64,000 nt of DNA, taken from positions 49,944,615 through 50,008,614 of the forward strand of contig NC_090768.1 in assembly GCF_036898095.1 (NCBI RefSeq). Reading direction: 5' to 3'. The notes under the pieces were generated by a model. It had not been told where the DNA came from, searched no databases, and saw nothing but the letters and a program-made list of their open reading frames with translations. The translations under genes and the position numbers were made by a program. Of this stretch, positions 11,336 to 22,635 are shown in pieces; within the stretch, counting starts at the first letter, position 1, and each line of letters starts with the position of its first letter. The DNA is from Palaemon carinicauda (taxonomy: Eukaryota > Arthropoda > Malacostraca > Decapoda > Palaemonidae).

Positions 11336-12587
11336 GGCTTTCCTTTGTGTAATAGGACCAGGAAAACAGCCACACCTGTCTTCATCCACTATTGCAAGTA
11401 AATCATATTTACAATACTGCATACAGTTGTCACCGTAGATGATAATTGTCTATATGCAGGCTGGTTATCCGGCAATGTTTCATACTTCCCATATGACTAA
11501 CTAGTAATTCAAGAATGACATATTCGAGCCTTTTTGCCATGAAGGATAAATTCGAAATAGCCACTGTCTCAGATTTAGGATATTTACTCGTCAATGGTAG
11601 CATTTAATATTTCTGAAACACTGCAAAAGTATTTTACTCCAATTTCTTTAGATATTGCCATAAGATAAATTACACGATTTGATTTTTAGCCCCCTTTAAA
11701 AATCCTGATGACTTCTTCATTAAAACAGGATGTCAGAAAACTCTCGATCATCATTAAAACTCTTTTATCTTATTTGTGTGTCTGGTTTAACACCAATCTG
11801 ATTCTGAATGGGCGCAAAAGATCCAATTGTATATTTTTATTTTGCTTTTGGATTTTTAGTAAGTTATCAGCTAGTTCTTGGTCACAATGTACACCCGGTA
11901 GCATTTTTCTTCAACCTTTTAGAAGACTACTGTATATAGCTTATTCCTCTCTCTTGCTGCTTTTTCCTTCTTAATGGGCCCTTTTATGGCTGTGTATTCT
12001 TTCTATCCTACCTCCTCCACAGTGTAAATCCTGCTTGGAACTCATTATCTTCATCATTCACTTTGTAACAAACTCCACTTAACCTCTACGTTTTTTTTTT
12101 CTCTCATTGAAACAACTCTAGTGAAATATATTAAAATATATTCTTTACCAGCAAATCCATATAATTGAAATAAGTCTTTAAACGCAAATACGTGTGTTGA
12201 GGATACTTGTTCCTCGTATATCATAGATTCGATATCACTGGAATTTATTTAAGCAAGATATTAGGTAATTTTCTTATAAGCCCATCAAGAAATCTTAGAT
12301 TAAATCATATAATTCAGTTACTTTTCCCATGATATTTTCGAGTTTTTAGTCTATTTCAAAGAACAAGGTCTTTTTGTTGAATTTTGAGAAAAGCTAATCA
12401 AGCTTGAAGTTATATTAGTCACTTGCACTATCTAGAAAACCCAAGATTGCATGCAAGGTATAAATGAAAAGATTCGACTATCCTTAGCGATCTAGCGTTG
12501 GCTGTTTACATAGTTGCTTTGGTTTTCTGAAGAATGTAGTCATTAAATACGAGTTGATGATAGGTTTGTTAAGGTTGCATTAACACA

Positions 12588-12588
<1 letters not shown>
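11336..12588. other. AT-rich interval, no recognised gene
   Basis: Only short chance frames are present. The stretch 11690-12110 has pyrimidine-rich words resembling antisense LINE sequence, but no motif could be confirmed. Confidence 0.4.

Positions 12589-12632
<44 letters not shown>
12589..12632. repeat. (CT)n microsatellite with CTCC interruption
   Basis: Eight CT units, an extra C, then about 13 units. Confidence 0.95.
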
Positions 12633-12953
12633 GTGTTTTACTTTTAACTACCAACTCTCTCTCCTATTCTATTACCTCATTAAGTGACCTCAACATAACT
12701 CGATCGTTTACCAAAAATCCCATTTCAAGATTTTTAGTATCTCAGTCTAACTAATCGTGATATTCATCTTAATATAAATTTCATCGAGTTCAAAATTGCA
12801 AAATACTATTGTTGATACAGTTCTCGCTTTCATAGGTGGTCGTTATAGATTAATGAGATGGTTAATAATTAGATGGTCTTTTACGGGCTGGCAATACAAG
12901 AGCCTGTGGCCTACGTAAGGTAGGGGAATAGTAACTGAACCGAGCCAGATGGT

Positions 12954-12954
<1 letters not shown>

Positions 12955-13007
<53 letters not shown>

Positions 13008-13096
13008 GTCCCTTCGAAAGCAAAATAATGCAACTTTTCATGATTTTGTCCTGGAAGTAAATCCAAAAAAAAAAAGTTTGCAGTCCTTGAACCCTT

Positions 13097-13136
<40 letters not shown>

Positions 13137-13234
13137 GTCCCCTCGAAAGCAAAATAATGCAACTTTTCATGATCTTGTACTGGAATTAAATCCAAAAACA
13201 GTTCAGTCCTCAAACCCTTCCCCATACTTAGCAC

Positions 13235-13275
<41 letters not shown>
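12955..13275. repeat. Tandem composite repeat: three (GA)n tracts with a duplicated 95-base spacer
   Basis: (GA)n tracts lie at 12955-13004, 13098-13132 and 13239-13275. The spacers 13005-13097 and 13133-13238 share AATGGTCCC-TCGAAAGCAAA, ATGCAACTTTTCATGAT and CAGTCCT-AACCCTTC. A unit of about 130 bases was therefore tandemly duplicated. The 125-codon frame across it is not a gene. Confidence 0.85.
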
Positions 13276-13277
<2 letters not shown>

Positions 13278-13874
13278 TGTCGAATTGAACTCTTTAAAAT
13301 TTAATGTCCTTTGCATTAGAGTTTAAGAATAGCGTTACCGAGGTATTTTTGGATGTTGACCTGAATTTTAAAACCCGTGTATTTATTCTCAATCCTTCTC
13401 CATATATTCAGGATCAATACCAAATTCTCTCCCATGCTTGTTTAATATAGCCTTAATTACGTTTTCGTTCGTATTATTTCACAAATCTTTTCCCTAAACA
13501 CTTAAAATTTAATTCCATACTTTATGTAACTTATACTTCAATTGAACCCATGCATTGGTAGTTTATGTATATAGCTTTTTAAACATTATTTTATTCCTGC
13601 TACTTAGGATACAATTTGATACTTATAAAATTTTTATATACGAGGTAACTATTGACAATAAACTTTCTAGAAATTATACTGTAGTGCCTGCACCTTGTGA
13701 TTAACGAGGAACAGGAAACCTGGTTGTTGCAGCAGTAGTAGTAGTAGTAAAAAAGTTATAAGTAAATTGATAAAATAACTTTAAAGTTTGGTTTTGGGAA
13801 ATGAGTTTCCTAATGCATTTGTTTTCCAATTTTTTATTTCTAATAATCATTTAGTTACTAATGCTGTAACAAAG
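13276..13874. other. AT-rich interval, nothing recognised
   Basis: No coding, RNA or repeat signal was found beyond a short (AGT)n at 13733-13748. Confidence 0.5.
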
Positions 13875-13876
13875 CT

Positions 13877-13925
<49 letters not shown>
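13875..13925. repeat. (CT)n microsatellite with CTCC interruption
   Basis: About ten CT units, an extra C, then about 15 units. Confidence 0.95.
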
Positions 13926-13926
<1 letters not shown>

Positions 13927-14019
13927 ATACTATAAATGCTATTTTATATGGATTGACAAATACAATGATGGATAAATTTACTAGAGTATTAATTCATTTA
14001 ATTTTTCAGAAGTTGGACA

Positions 14020-14200
14020 CACTAGTCAAGAGGATAGAAGATGAGAATCTTTGGGGGCCTTATCTCGAATGCCCTTCTGAAGACCACAAGACTCTAGGAA
14101 GATAATCATCATCATCATGCAGGAGCCATATCCCAAACAAGTTGGCAATCATGGCTGGCCATTCCTCTTCCTTTCCGGCTCTCAGCAGTAACCCGAGCTG
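14020..14200 (-). repeat. Probable LINE 3' tail with (ATC)n
   Basis: GC-raised sequence around an (ATC)n run (14104-14118) includes CAGGAGCCATATCCC and TTGGCAATCATGGCTGGCCA. This resembles 3' tails of RTE-type LINEs that end in (ATG)n. No reading frame survives. Confidence 0.35.
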
Positions 14201-14435
14201 TAGATATACATTGCATTAATTATAGGTAAGTGGTTAACTAAATGTGACATTTTTTGAGTGTGAGAACATTAAAAGTCCAACCTTCCTGCTTTTTAGTCTG
14301 TTGGAGGATCATTCAATCTTAAATGACGTTTTAATACTAAATTTCATGTTTTGGTTAAATTCTTCCTACCAGTCCCAAATTTACATCCTGTGTCCAGTGT
14401 CTATAGACCAAATTGTTGTTATGATGATGATGATG

Positions 14436-14490
<55 letters not shown>

Positions 14491-14660
14491 GTACTAAGCT
14501 ACAACCATAGTTGGAAAAGCAAAATACTACAATCGCAAGGGCTCCAACAGGGAAAAATAGTCCAGTGAGGAAAGGAAATAAGAAAATAAATAAACGATAT
14601 AAGAAGCAATGAACACTTAAAGTAAAATATTTTAAAAACATTAACATCATTAAAACAGGT
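14436..14660 (-). repeat. Family C dispersed repeat with (AAT)n tail
   Basis: On minus, the conserved core (TTGGAGCCC; GTAGCTTAG) runs from about 14660 to 14491. It ends in an (AAT)n tail, seen on + as (ATT)n at 14436-14490. Confidence 0.85.
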
Positions 14661-15787
14661 TTTATTCCTGCATTCTGTGCTCTCTCTACTAATGATATAC
14701 ATTAATTTGTTTGTAGTATAGAAAATTCTATTCCTATTTCATCTTGGCTTTTGTCTCGTCTAACATTTTCACAGACATCTCAATAAGTACTTCCCAAAAT
14801 ATCAACACGGCTACTTTTTATGTTTATTAACTTTATCCAAACTTTTTCCACTTTTCTCACTTTATAAAATTGCCCTCTCAATATGTAACTAACTCCCACT
14901 ACTTACATAAGGCCACATGTATTAATTTTTTATCTTGTCTTCATTGCACTTTTTAAACATTACAACTTGAATGCTCTTCCTTTCAACATAATGTTCCTCC
15001 TTTCTTTCTTTCTTTCTTTCCTTCTTTCTATCTTTCTTTCTTCCTTCGGTCTCCATGATTTTGATCATTTCTGTTTGCAAAACATGACCAAAGCACTTGG
15101 TCTTTTTAATTGGGCCTTGGACGCCCTACTATCTTGACTGTCTATAATGAAATATCCAATCCTGTCTCTTCTTGTCACTCTACACATCCATTTCAACATT
15201 CATATTCCTACCATTTCCATTTTTCTATCTTGGGCCTTCGAAATCAATAGTGTGTCAGTCTCCCAAAACCATTGCAGATATAATGTCACTTATGTTAAAC
15301 ATTCCTTTAACCTTTGCACTGACCCCCTTATATTTGTATAGTTAAGAGTCCATATCTCTCTTTGTTAATTTGATTCTAGATACAAAATCCAACTTTCTTG
15401 ATGTCATCTAATCTCAGTTTCACTGTACCCAGTCTATCTTCTACCATCCATAGAAATTATCCTTTTATCTACTTATCCAATGCCTTGATTTTCAAGTGTT
15501 TGGCTCCACATTTCTAGCTTTTGAGTTTGCCCAAACAAATTTAGGAGAAAAGATATGCTATGGGGAATCTCTTCTCATACGTCTGATATAATGATGTTCA
15601 GCACAAGGTCAAAATCGTAGGGACTAAGAGCTATTCATCAGACTAAATTTTTCTGTACTTCTAACAGCACTCTTATTTGTGATGCTACCTCTACATACCA
15701 TATCCCTTCTTTCTATAAATTTCTTGGCTATATTGGTTGATTAATTTGGTAGTTAAGATCATATTTATCTAAAAGCTATTTATCCTA

Positions 15788-15790
<3 letters not shown>
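14661..15790 (-). other. Possible decayed LINE remnant
   Basis: From about 14740 to 15700, pyrimidine-rich sequence with a (TTTC)n block at 15000-15045 looks like antisense retroelement ORF2 (TTGGGCCTT; AACCATTGCAGATATAATG), but no protein motif could be verified. It may equally be unique AT-rich DNA. Confidence 0.25.
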
Positions 15791-15791
<1 letters not shown>

Positions 15792-15835
<44 letters not shown>

Positions 15836-15895
15836 TCCCCGTATTATTAATTGCATTATGAAATTATTGTGAATCCTTGTTGCCCCCCCCCCCCC

Positions 15896-15939
<44 letters not shown>
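15792..15939. repeat. (GA)n and (CT)n inverted microsatellite pair
   Basis: (GA)n at 15792-15832 faces C14(CT)n at 15883-15939 across about 50-65 bases. A transcript or single strand could fold into a long purine-pyrimidine stem. Confidence 0.93.
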
Positions 15940-15942
<3 letters not shown>

Positions 15943-16039
15943 GAAAATAATTGCTAAAACACTGAAAGCTTATTCAGTCCCAAAACCTATTTGAAAACAC
16001 GATTTTATTCCTAAAACACCATCGCTGATCAAATTAATT

Positions 16040-16167
16040 TATATGAAATAATTATATATATATATATATATATATATACACAAATACATTTATATAAATT
16101 CCAAATTTAAGCAAACTAGGTATATTCTGCTTAAATTTGGAATTTATATAAATGTATTTGTATATAC

Positions 16168-16226
<59 letters not shown>

Positions 16227-16580
16227 TTACAGTTTATAACATAAATACATCATAGTATATTTACATATATTTTGTTTTACATATAGTTTTTTATAACTCT
16301 TATCATAAGCAAACTAGGTATATTCTGCTTAAATTTGGAATTTATATAAATGTATATATATATATATATATATATAGTTTATAACATATATTCTGCTTAA
16401 ATTTGGAATTTATATATATATATATATATATATAGTTTATAACATATATTCTGCTTAAATTTGGAATTTATATATATATATATATATATATAGTTTATAA
16501 CATATATACATCATAGTATATTTACATATATTTTGTTTTACATATAGTCTATTTATAACTGAATTTTTTACTATTTATCT
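16040..16580. repeat. AT-rich tandem region with (AT)n tracts and an inverted repeat
   Basis: A perfect 33-base inverted repeat (16081-16113 and 16128-16160) with a 14-base spacer is followed by (AT)n. Tandem copies of a unit of about 60 bases (TTCTGCTTAAATTTGGAATT, then TATATA and TAGTTTATAACATA) continue to about 16510. The block CATCATAGTATATTTACATA occurs twice (about 16248 and 16509). Confidence 0.85.
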
Positions 16581-16689
16581 AAATGTTTTTAAATAAAAAA
16601 TATATTTAGTCTTGAATACTTTTTCAATAGAAGTTTTAAATTCTAATTTATCTACATTAAACGTATTTATCATTCTGCTTTTATTTATT

Positions 16690-17535
16690 AGGTTACTTGA
16701 CTTTACTTGACTGTTTTCCTGGTCTTATTACATTGGGGAACTGTATCTTACAGGACCTACAATATGTTTGTCATATACAATCTTTGGTATTTATTGTATC
16801 ATACATCGTATTCCGCGTTTATTGTCAAATCCACATATCGAAACACTTAGAAAACAAAGTCTTCAATATTTTCTTGAAAGCCTTGATAATTGGCTATCAT
16901 CAGTCTTTCGAACGTTTAGTGGGAGCTTATTGTATAGTCATGGGGCCACATATTTGAAAGCTATAGAACCTACAGTAAAGGTTTAAAGGCCACTCATGAA
17001 TGGCAGAAGCAAGGGACAATGCCCTAGAGACTGACCATATGTACCTATGATTAGTGCCCAAGCCCCCTCTCCACCCAAGCTAGGACCAAAGAGGGCCAGG
17101 CAATAGCTGCTGATGACTCAGATAGAACTATAGGAACCCCACCCCACCCCCATCCTTAGCGCACAAAGATGGTGAGGTTGCAGCAATCAAAGGAAATTGA
17201 CATGTATCTTGGTTCCATTAACTTGAAATCATCTGTAACTATTCTCGTGTCAACTCAATACGTTGGCTTCCCAATATGTAGCAATTCTTTTAGATATTTT
17301 GTACTTCTGGTTCTGATAACTTGAGTCATTGCACAAAGACTCTATTCTAGCTCAAATAGGCAGCCAGTGTAATTCCATTAGTATAGGAGTGATCCTTTCT
17401 CTGGGTGGGACACCTTTTTATCAATCATGCTGCTTTGTTTATTATGTTTTGTAATATCTTAAGTTGTCCTTTGAGTATATCGTAACAGAGCGAGTTTTAA
17501 TAGTCAATCTTGGAAATAACACAGGTGAGGACGAT
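16690..17535 (-). mobile_element. LINE A remnant split by a SINE
   Basis: Read on minus, 17535-17205 encodes a decayed L2/CR1 thumb region (SKIDY-NSL; a LQN-like stretch; PxVQNIxKN). After the SINE, 16984-16690 gives the ORF2 end and 3' UTR matching 11066-11335. The frames are full of stops. Confidence 0.75.
16985..17197 (-). mobile_element. tRNA-like SINE, 5'-truncated, inserted in LINE A
   Basis: The reverse complement of the SINE body: GTTTAAAGGCCACTCATGAA, TGACTCA, GGGCCAGGCAATAGCTGC, ending at GCAATCAAAGGAAA. The tRNA-like head with A and B boxes is missing. The flanking LINE A sequence is uninterrupted at 11080-11105, which acts as the empty site. Confidence 0.8.
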
Positions 17536-17584
17536 GTTCATGACGAACTTGTCATTGCCTCAGTTTGCCTTATTCTTTAGTGGC

Positions 17585-17753
17585 GTAATTATGACGTCAT
17601 TATTACGTAACACCGGAAATGACGAGTGGATTTGTCCAGTGTAGGTTAATACAAACTGGACAATCGGTTAGCGGTTGTCCAAAAGTATTTCTGTTTGGTT
17701 TTGTCAAGAGACAAGTGACGACCCCTGTTATTTCTAATTAGCCGAACTTAGTG
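17585..17753 (+). promoter_or_regulatory. Candidate promoter and non-coding first exon
   Basis: A perfect CRE palindrome within ATGACGTCAT (17591-17600) is followed by the bZIP-type palindrome TTACGTAA (17603-17610) and an ETS-like CCGGAAAT (17613-17620). A 9-base inverted repeat TTGTCCAGT/ACTGGACAA lies downstream (about 17631-17663). A strong donor GTG|GTAAGG follows at 17753/17754. The sites are seen directly; promoter function and exon status are inferred. The cluster could also be chance or part of an unrecognised element. Confidence 0.3.
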
Positions 17754-17971
17754 GTAAGGTAAAGTTTATTTGGTTTTAAATTTAAGTGTTTGAATAACAA
17801 ATTATCATAATGCAGGATTCCCCTTTGCTATTATTCAATGTGATTTGAAAATTGACTCGGTGTCGAATTTAATTATAAGTTAATATTTCGACTTCCGATG
17901 TCACTGCAATTGGTTTGGCCATCTGGTGGTATTGGTAAACGGTAGTCTTAAAAACGCATAGCTGGGCAGAA

Positions 17972-18065
17972 AGGCATTAACTGGAAATATATTGTTTTCA
18001 CACACCAAGGCCCGCCTGAACAGACCTTTAGTGTCTGATGGAGGGCGAGAAATAAACCCATAAAA
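17972..18065 (+). repeat. LINE B 3' end fragment
   Basis: TTAACTGGAAATATATTG, CAAGGCCCGCCTGAACAGAC and GGAGGGCGAGAAATAAAC are nearly identical to 2285-2370. Confidence 0.85.
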
Positions 18066-18260
18066 GCAAAAAGCATTACGTAATTTGTAATGGCCATTGC
18101 AAAGGGCCCATCTCATAAGCTAATACATTACATGCATTACGGTCTTCAAAGTCAGGAAGACTTAGTGTGTCTCAGTGGAGAACTTATAACAAATATAAAT
18201 CTAGCGGTGGGCACAAACTACGGTAAATTCCAAATGCAATATTCTACTTAAAAGGCTACT

Positions 18261-18425
18261 TTCCTAGTCCTACTAAATGGCACAACCCTTCTTCGCTACA
18301 GGACCTACAAAAAACAGTTCCTATGTATTCTTAGGTATTTTGCATATCACACTGCATAAATGGTGTTTGTCAAATCCACATTATCGAGGCGTTTAAAGAA
18401 CAATTCTCCAGTTTCTTGTTAAATA
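18261..18425 (-). repeat. LINE A 3' end fragment
   Basis: TTTCCTAGTCCTACT, CTACAGGACCTACA, TTTTGCATATCACACTGC and GTCAAATCCACATTATCGA match 5331-5470 and 16720-16850 in order. Confidence 0.7.
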
Positions 18426-19556
18426 TTTCTCATTAATTAGTTCTCGAATTTGAAATATTTTATAACAGATTAAATGTTTATATAGGAACTATAAATAACA
18501 TCCTTAGTATTCATGGTCCGAATTTTCTGCCAATCTCTGTTATTCCAAATTGTAAGCTTTACAAGTTCTTGAATTCACTATATGTTTATCCGGTTTATTC
18601 AACTTTGTGCAGTTTATACATATTATCTGTTGTGAATTACATTTCTTTGTGGCATGATTTCCTGAACATTTCCCTCAAATTTTATCATCTGTCTTGAACT
18701 TATATTTTTTTTCCCAAGATGTCCATACCTTTCACAGCGGTAGCAGGTGCTCACGTGGTGCTTATCACAGATGTTTTAAGTACTTTATTGAAACATAACT
18801 ATATCCCGTAAAGTATCTTATTTTTTTTTTCAAAGTTCATTTGTGTAACTAATAAAACATTTAACGTGAAGATAATTCCATAGCGCCGGCCTATTTGTAA
18901 TTTAGTAAATTTCCATAGTATAGTCCTAAACGATCCCAGTACTGAAACATCGATCGAAATAACTTTTTAACTCCTATTACCTCAAACACTGCTATTAGAT
19001 TTAGCAGTTCTTATTAATTTTGGTATAAATTTCCCTCTGAACCAGCTGTGTCACAAATAAGTTTCCAGTGTAATGATATATATTCTAATGCTGCTAAAAG
19101 GATATTGATGGAAATTGGGATGTTGCAGGGTAATTAAGAATTTCAGTGATAAATTGGTAAGGTATTAAACTATCACTTGTGGGGCCGGTCAGCCTTTCTC
19201 ATAGGCTTGAAGTTTATTCCCAAGTGGCAGTAATCTGTGTCATGTTTTTCAAATTCGTTCTCATTTTGGTTTGTGATGGCTACAAAACATTGCATTGAGT
19301 TTGGAATGAAATTTAATAAGATGCGTAAAAAAGCAGATTTTTCCCCACCAAAGAGATGACAATTTATTTTTCTTTTTATGAAGGAGAGCTTACGAATTTG
19401 TAATTTTCCGTAATATGCTTGAGCAATTAGGTTATGGTTAGGCAATTCGTAAATTCCTTTGGAAGATTGTGGGAAGTCGTGTAGTGTAGGGATAAACTAT
19501 CATAACAATAATGCTTTATTTTGGGAGATATACTTTTTTTTTTTTTTTCTTTTAAG
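18426..19556. other. AT-rich interval, possible intron
   Basis: No gene, RNA or repeat was recognised. If the candidate exons on either side belong together, this is intron. Confidence 0.4.
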
Positions 19557-19727
19557 GACGGGAAGGATTTCTTAAGGGTCAGAGTCGAGTTGGTGGGTCT
19601 AGGATTCGTTGGGGAGAAAGTTTTGGGAAGGTGGGATGGGAGTAGGAGCTTGGGAAGAAGATGGTTCAGTTGGAATGAGGATAACTGTAATCTGTTGTCA
19701 ATGCAGCAGTTAGCAAAACAAAATCTG
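19557..19727 (+). other. Candidate internal coding exon
   Basis: A long T tract ending in CTTTTAAG precedes 19557, and a donor-like CTG|GTAGGT follows 19727. The 171-base segment is open in one frame (57 codons, beginning DGKDFLRVRVELVGLG), has phase 0 length, and is clearly more GC-rich than its surroundings. No protein family was recognised. It could be an exon of a host gene on + that includes the 17.6 kb promoter candidate, or a chance frame in a G-rich patch. Confidence 0.35.
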
Positions 19728-20219
19728 GTAGGTCCCTAATTTTAAATCACGCAGTCTTCTACGTCTTGGTCGGCTAGCAAATAAACTAGAAAAAGTTATG
19801 ATAAAACTGAAAATGGAAGTCAAATAATAAAGACACTAACTGTAACCGTAATATCTATAAAAATCAAAAGAGATATTTCTTCTGGAAAAAACTTATCTCG
19901 TTGTAATCCGTAATACTCTGAGCACGAATGGAAGCCTGTCAAGAGGCTAACCATATCTATGGTCACATTCAACATAACTATGAAACTGCAGTTCAATTTT
20001 CTTTGTAATTTGTGAAATTTTATAGAAATTTTAACTAGTAAAGTAAGGCAAAAACGCTTCAGTTGGGATATTCCTCAGTGCACTAGTTACCCCTCATTCT
20101 TGGCCAATAGTTTGAGGTGTGGTGTTTTCTGACAATTTGACTATTCAACCAATGAATTTTGATTTGTTTAACAAATAAACATATGTCTTTTAATAGTTTA
20201 TATATGATATATCTGTTTT

Positions 20220-20425
20220 AATGTTAATGTTTTTAAAATATTTCATTTTAAATGTTCATAACGTCTTATATCATTTATTTATTTCCTTTCCTCTCTAGGC
20301 TATTTTTCCCTGTTGGATTTGGGCTTATAGCCATCCTGCTTTTCCAGCTAGGGTTGTAGTTTAGCTAATAATAATAATAACAATAATAATAATAGTAATA
20401 ATGATAATGATAATAATAATAATTT
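20220..20425 (+). repeat. Family C dispersed repeat with imperfect (AAT)n tail
   Basis: The core TTTTTCCCTGTTGGATTTGG, then GGTTGTAGTTTAGC, is followed by an interrupted (AAT)n, suggesting an older copy. Confidence 0.8.
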
Positions 20426-20458
20426 TTTCGGGCTATCATAGATATCTTGTAACTAAAT

Positions 20459-20460
<2 letters not shown>

Positions 20461-20511
<51 letters not shown>
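20461..20511. repeat. Poly(T) tract
   Basis: 51 consecutive T. Confidence 0.97.
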
Positions 20512-20514
<3 letters not shown>

Positions 20515-20619
20515 GCCTGGCAGTAAACTCAGCTGTTGGTATTAGTAAGTTAACTAGTAATAATTGCAAGGAATAATAATTGGAAGGAATCTTGAACTAT
20601 TTTAGGGAAAATTTAGTCA

Positions 20620-21530
20620 AGTACAGTAGGCAAATCTGAAAATGTTGCTAAAATATCTTTTTCAATTCTTTCCAGAACTGCTCTCCAGTTGACTTGGTAT
20701 TCATATAAAACTGAGGACTGAAACAGGACACAAAGGCTGTCCTGTAACAAACTGAGAAATTGCAAGAAGAGTTTGAATCCTTTTGTCATTGTATGAGCCA
20801 AGTTAAGTATGACACCAACAAGGGTGAACTGATGCTGTAAACTTCGCTTGATTAGTGAAATTTTCGTTTTAAGGTTCTGTGCTTTTTAGTAGATAGTTTA
20901 GATTTGTTGCATTTAGTGCTGGTATGAAGTTCCTCAATCACGTACAGAACAATATTAGATTATGCAGAGTAAAATAGCAGATATTTAAGAGCTTTGGGTT
21001 TCTAGAAATTGGTTTTCATTTAAGTGAATTTTGAGGTCTTTAAATAGGTTATTTTTGTGTCTAAAATCTTATTTTTGTGGGCTTCAAATATCCTACTTTT
21101 GGGGGCTAAAATCTTACTTTTTGGGGATTAGAATATCTTATTTTGGGGGCTAAAATCTTATTTTAGTGGACTTAAAATATCCTACTTTTGGGGAGTAAAA
21201 TCTTACTTTAGTGGACTTAAAATATCTTACTTTTGGGGAGTAAAATATCCTACTTTTGGGGAGTAAAATCTTACTTTAGTGGGCTTAAAATATCCTACTT
21301 TTGGGGAGTAAAATCTTACTTTAGTGGGCTTAAAATATCCTACTTTTGGGGAGTAAAATCTTACTTTAGTGGGCTTAAAATATCCTACTTTTGGGGAGTA
21401 ATATATCCTACTTTGGGGGGCTTAAAATATTTTACTTTTGAGGGCTTAAAATATCCTACTTATGAGGGCTTAAAATATCCAACTTTTAGTTGCTTAAAAT
21501 ATCTAACTTTTTGAGACTTAATTTCTTCTT
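20620..21530 (+). repeat. Duplicated block with minisatellite, copy 1
   Basis: The segment 20625-20930 (CAATTCTTTCCAGA; AGCCAAGTTAAGTATGACA; GTGCTTTTTAG) corresponds to 21795-22100. The minisatellite at 21040-21530 has a unit of about 44 bases (TTAAAATATCCTACTTTTGG, then GGAGTAAAATCTTACTTTAG) in roughly ten variant copies. The repetitive 93-codon frame is a by-product. Confidence 0.7.
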
Positions 21531-22139
21531 AATTGGAAACTGGAGTGATAAGCCTCATAGGATTCACTTGATTTGTGTTTGATCAAAATATAAATTTCTG
21601 GTTTATGCTTTTTTTTTTTTACACTAATTCCTGGTATTTGGCAAGCTTTAATTAAATCAATGCATTTCTTGTAAAAAGAAAAATGTAAATGCAAGTATAG
21701 TTTAATTCTAGATCTCCATTTAGACATTGAATATAGTCCCCTACTTTGTTGGACAACAAAACTCGTGTCCTTTTTTGAAAAAAAATATTTTAGGAAATAA
21801 TAGTTAAGCACAGTAAGCAAAAGCGAAAAATCTGTTGAAATGACTTATTCAATTCTTTCCAGATTTGTGTTTCACTTTGGTATGGCATTGAAGCCTGGAG
21901 GAGGTGTAGAAGTTGGTGTCCAAGAATTTGAGAAATTATGATAAGGTCTTTATCCTCCTGTCTTCACTATGAACCAAGTTAAGTCTGACATCTTCAATGA
22001 ACCAATACTGTAAATTTACTTTGGATGGTAAAACTAGTTTTAAAGTCGTGTGCTTTTTAGAATCTAGGTTAGATTTTCGGACATTTAATACTAAGGTTAA
22101 GTTACAAGAATACAGACTAGGGATTTTAGACTGGACTGA

Positions 22140-22345
22140 GTAACCTAAATATTATTAATATTATCATTATTGCTGTTATTTTTACTAGCAAAGCTACAAC
22201 CCTAGTTGGTAAAGCAAGCTGCTATAAGCCCAAGGGCTCCAACAAGGAAAAGTGGCCTAGTGAGGATAGGATATAAGGGAATAAATAAACGATCTGAGAA
22301 ATGATGAACAATTAAAATAAGATATTTAAAAAAACAGTAACGTCA
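22140..22345 (-). repeat. Family C dispersed repeat
   Basis: On minus, CTTGTTGGAGCCCTTGGGCT and GGTTGTAGCTTTGC are followed by a degenerate (AAT)n tail at 22143-22175. It splits copy 2 of the duplicated block. Confidence 0.8.
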
Positions 22346-22609
22346 AAGCAGATATTTCACAAATTATAAAAAACTTATGTCAGCCTGATAACTGATATTG
22401 AAGATTTATTATTTTTGGATATTGGTTTTCCATTTTGTGAGAATTTTATTTAGGAAGAGGAGTCATTAGATTAGATTTAAATGATAGGACTCACTCAAAC
22501 TGCATTTCATCAAAGAATCACATTTTTTTTTCTGAAAGATTTTTATTTTTAGTAAATCCCGTTAGTTGGAAAACTCAGATTAAATTAATGATTTTTTTTT
22601 CTTTCTTTC

Positions 22610-22635
22610 CTTTTTTTTTTTTTTTTTTTTTTTTT
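22610..22635. repeat. Poly(T) tract
   Basis: 26 T after a TTTC-rich lead. Confidence 0.95.

Noticed and set aside
21233..21514. 93-codon frame with repeated ISYFWGVKSYFSGLK
   Set aside because: Translation of the 44-base minisatellite, interrupted in the sister array.
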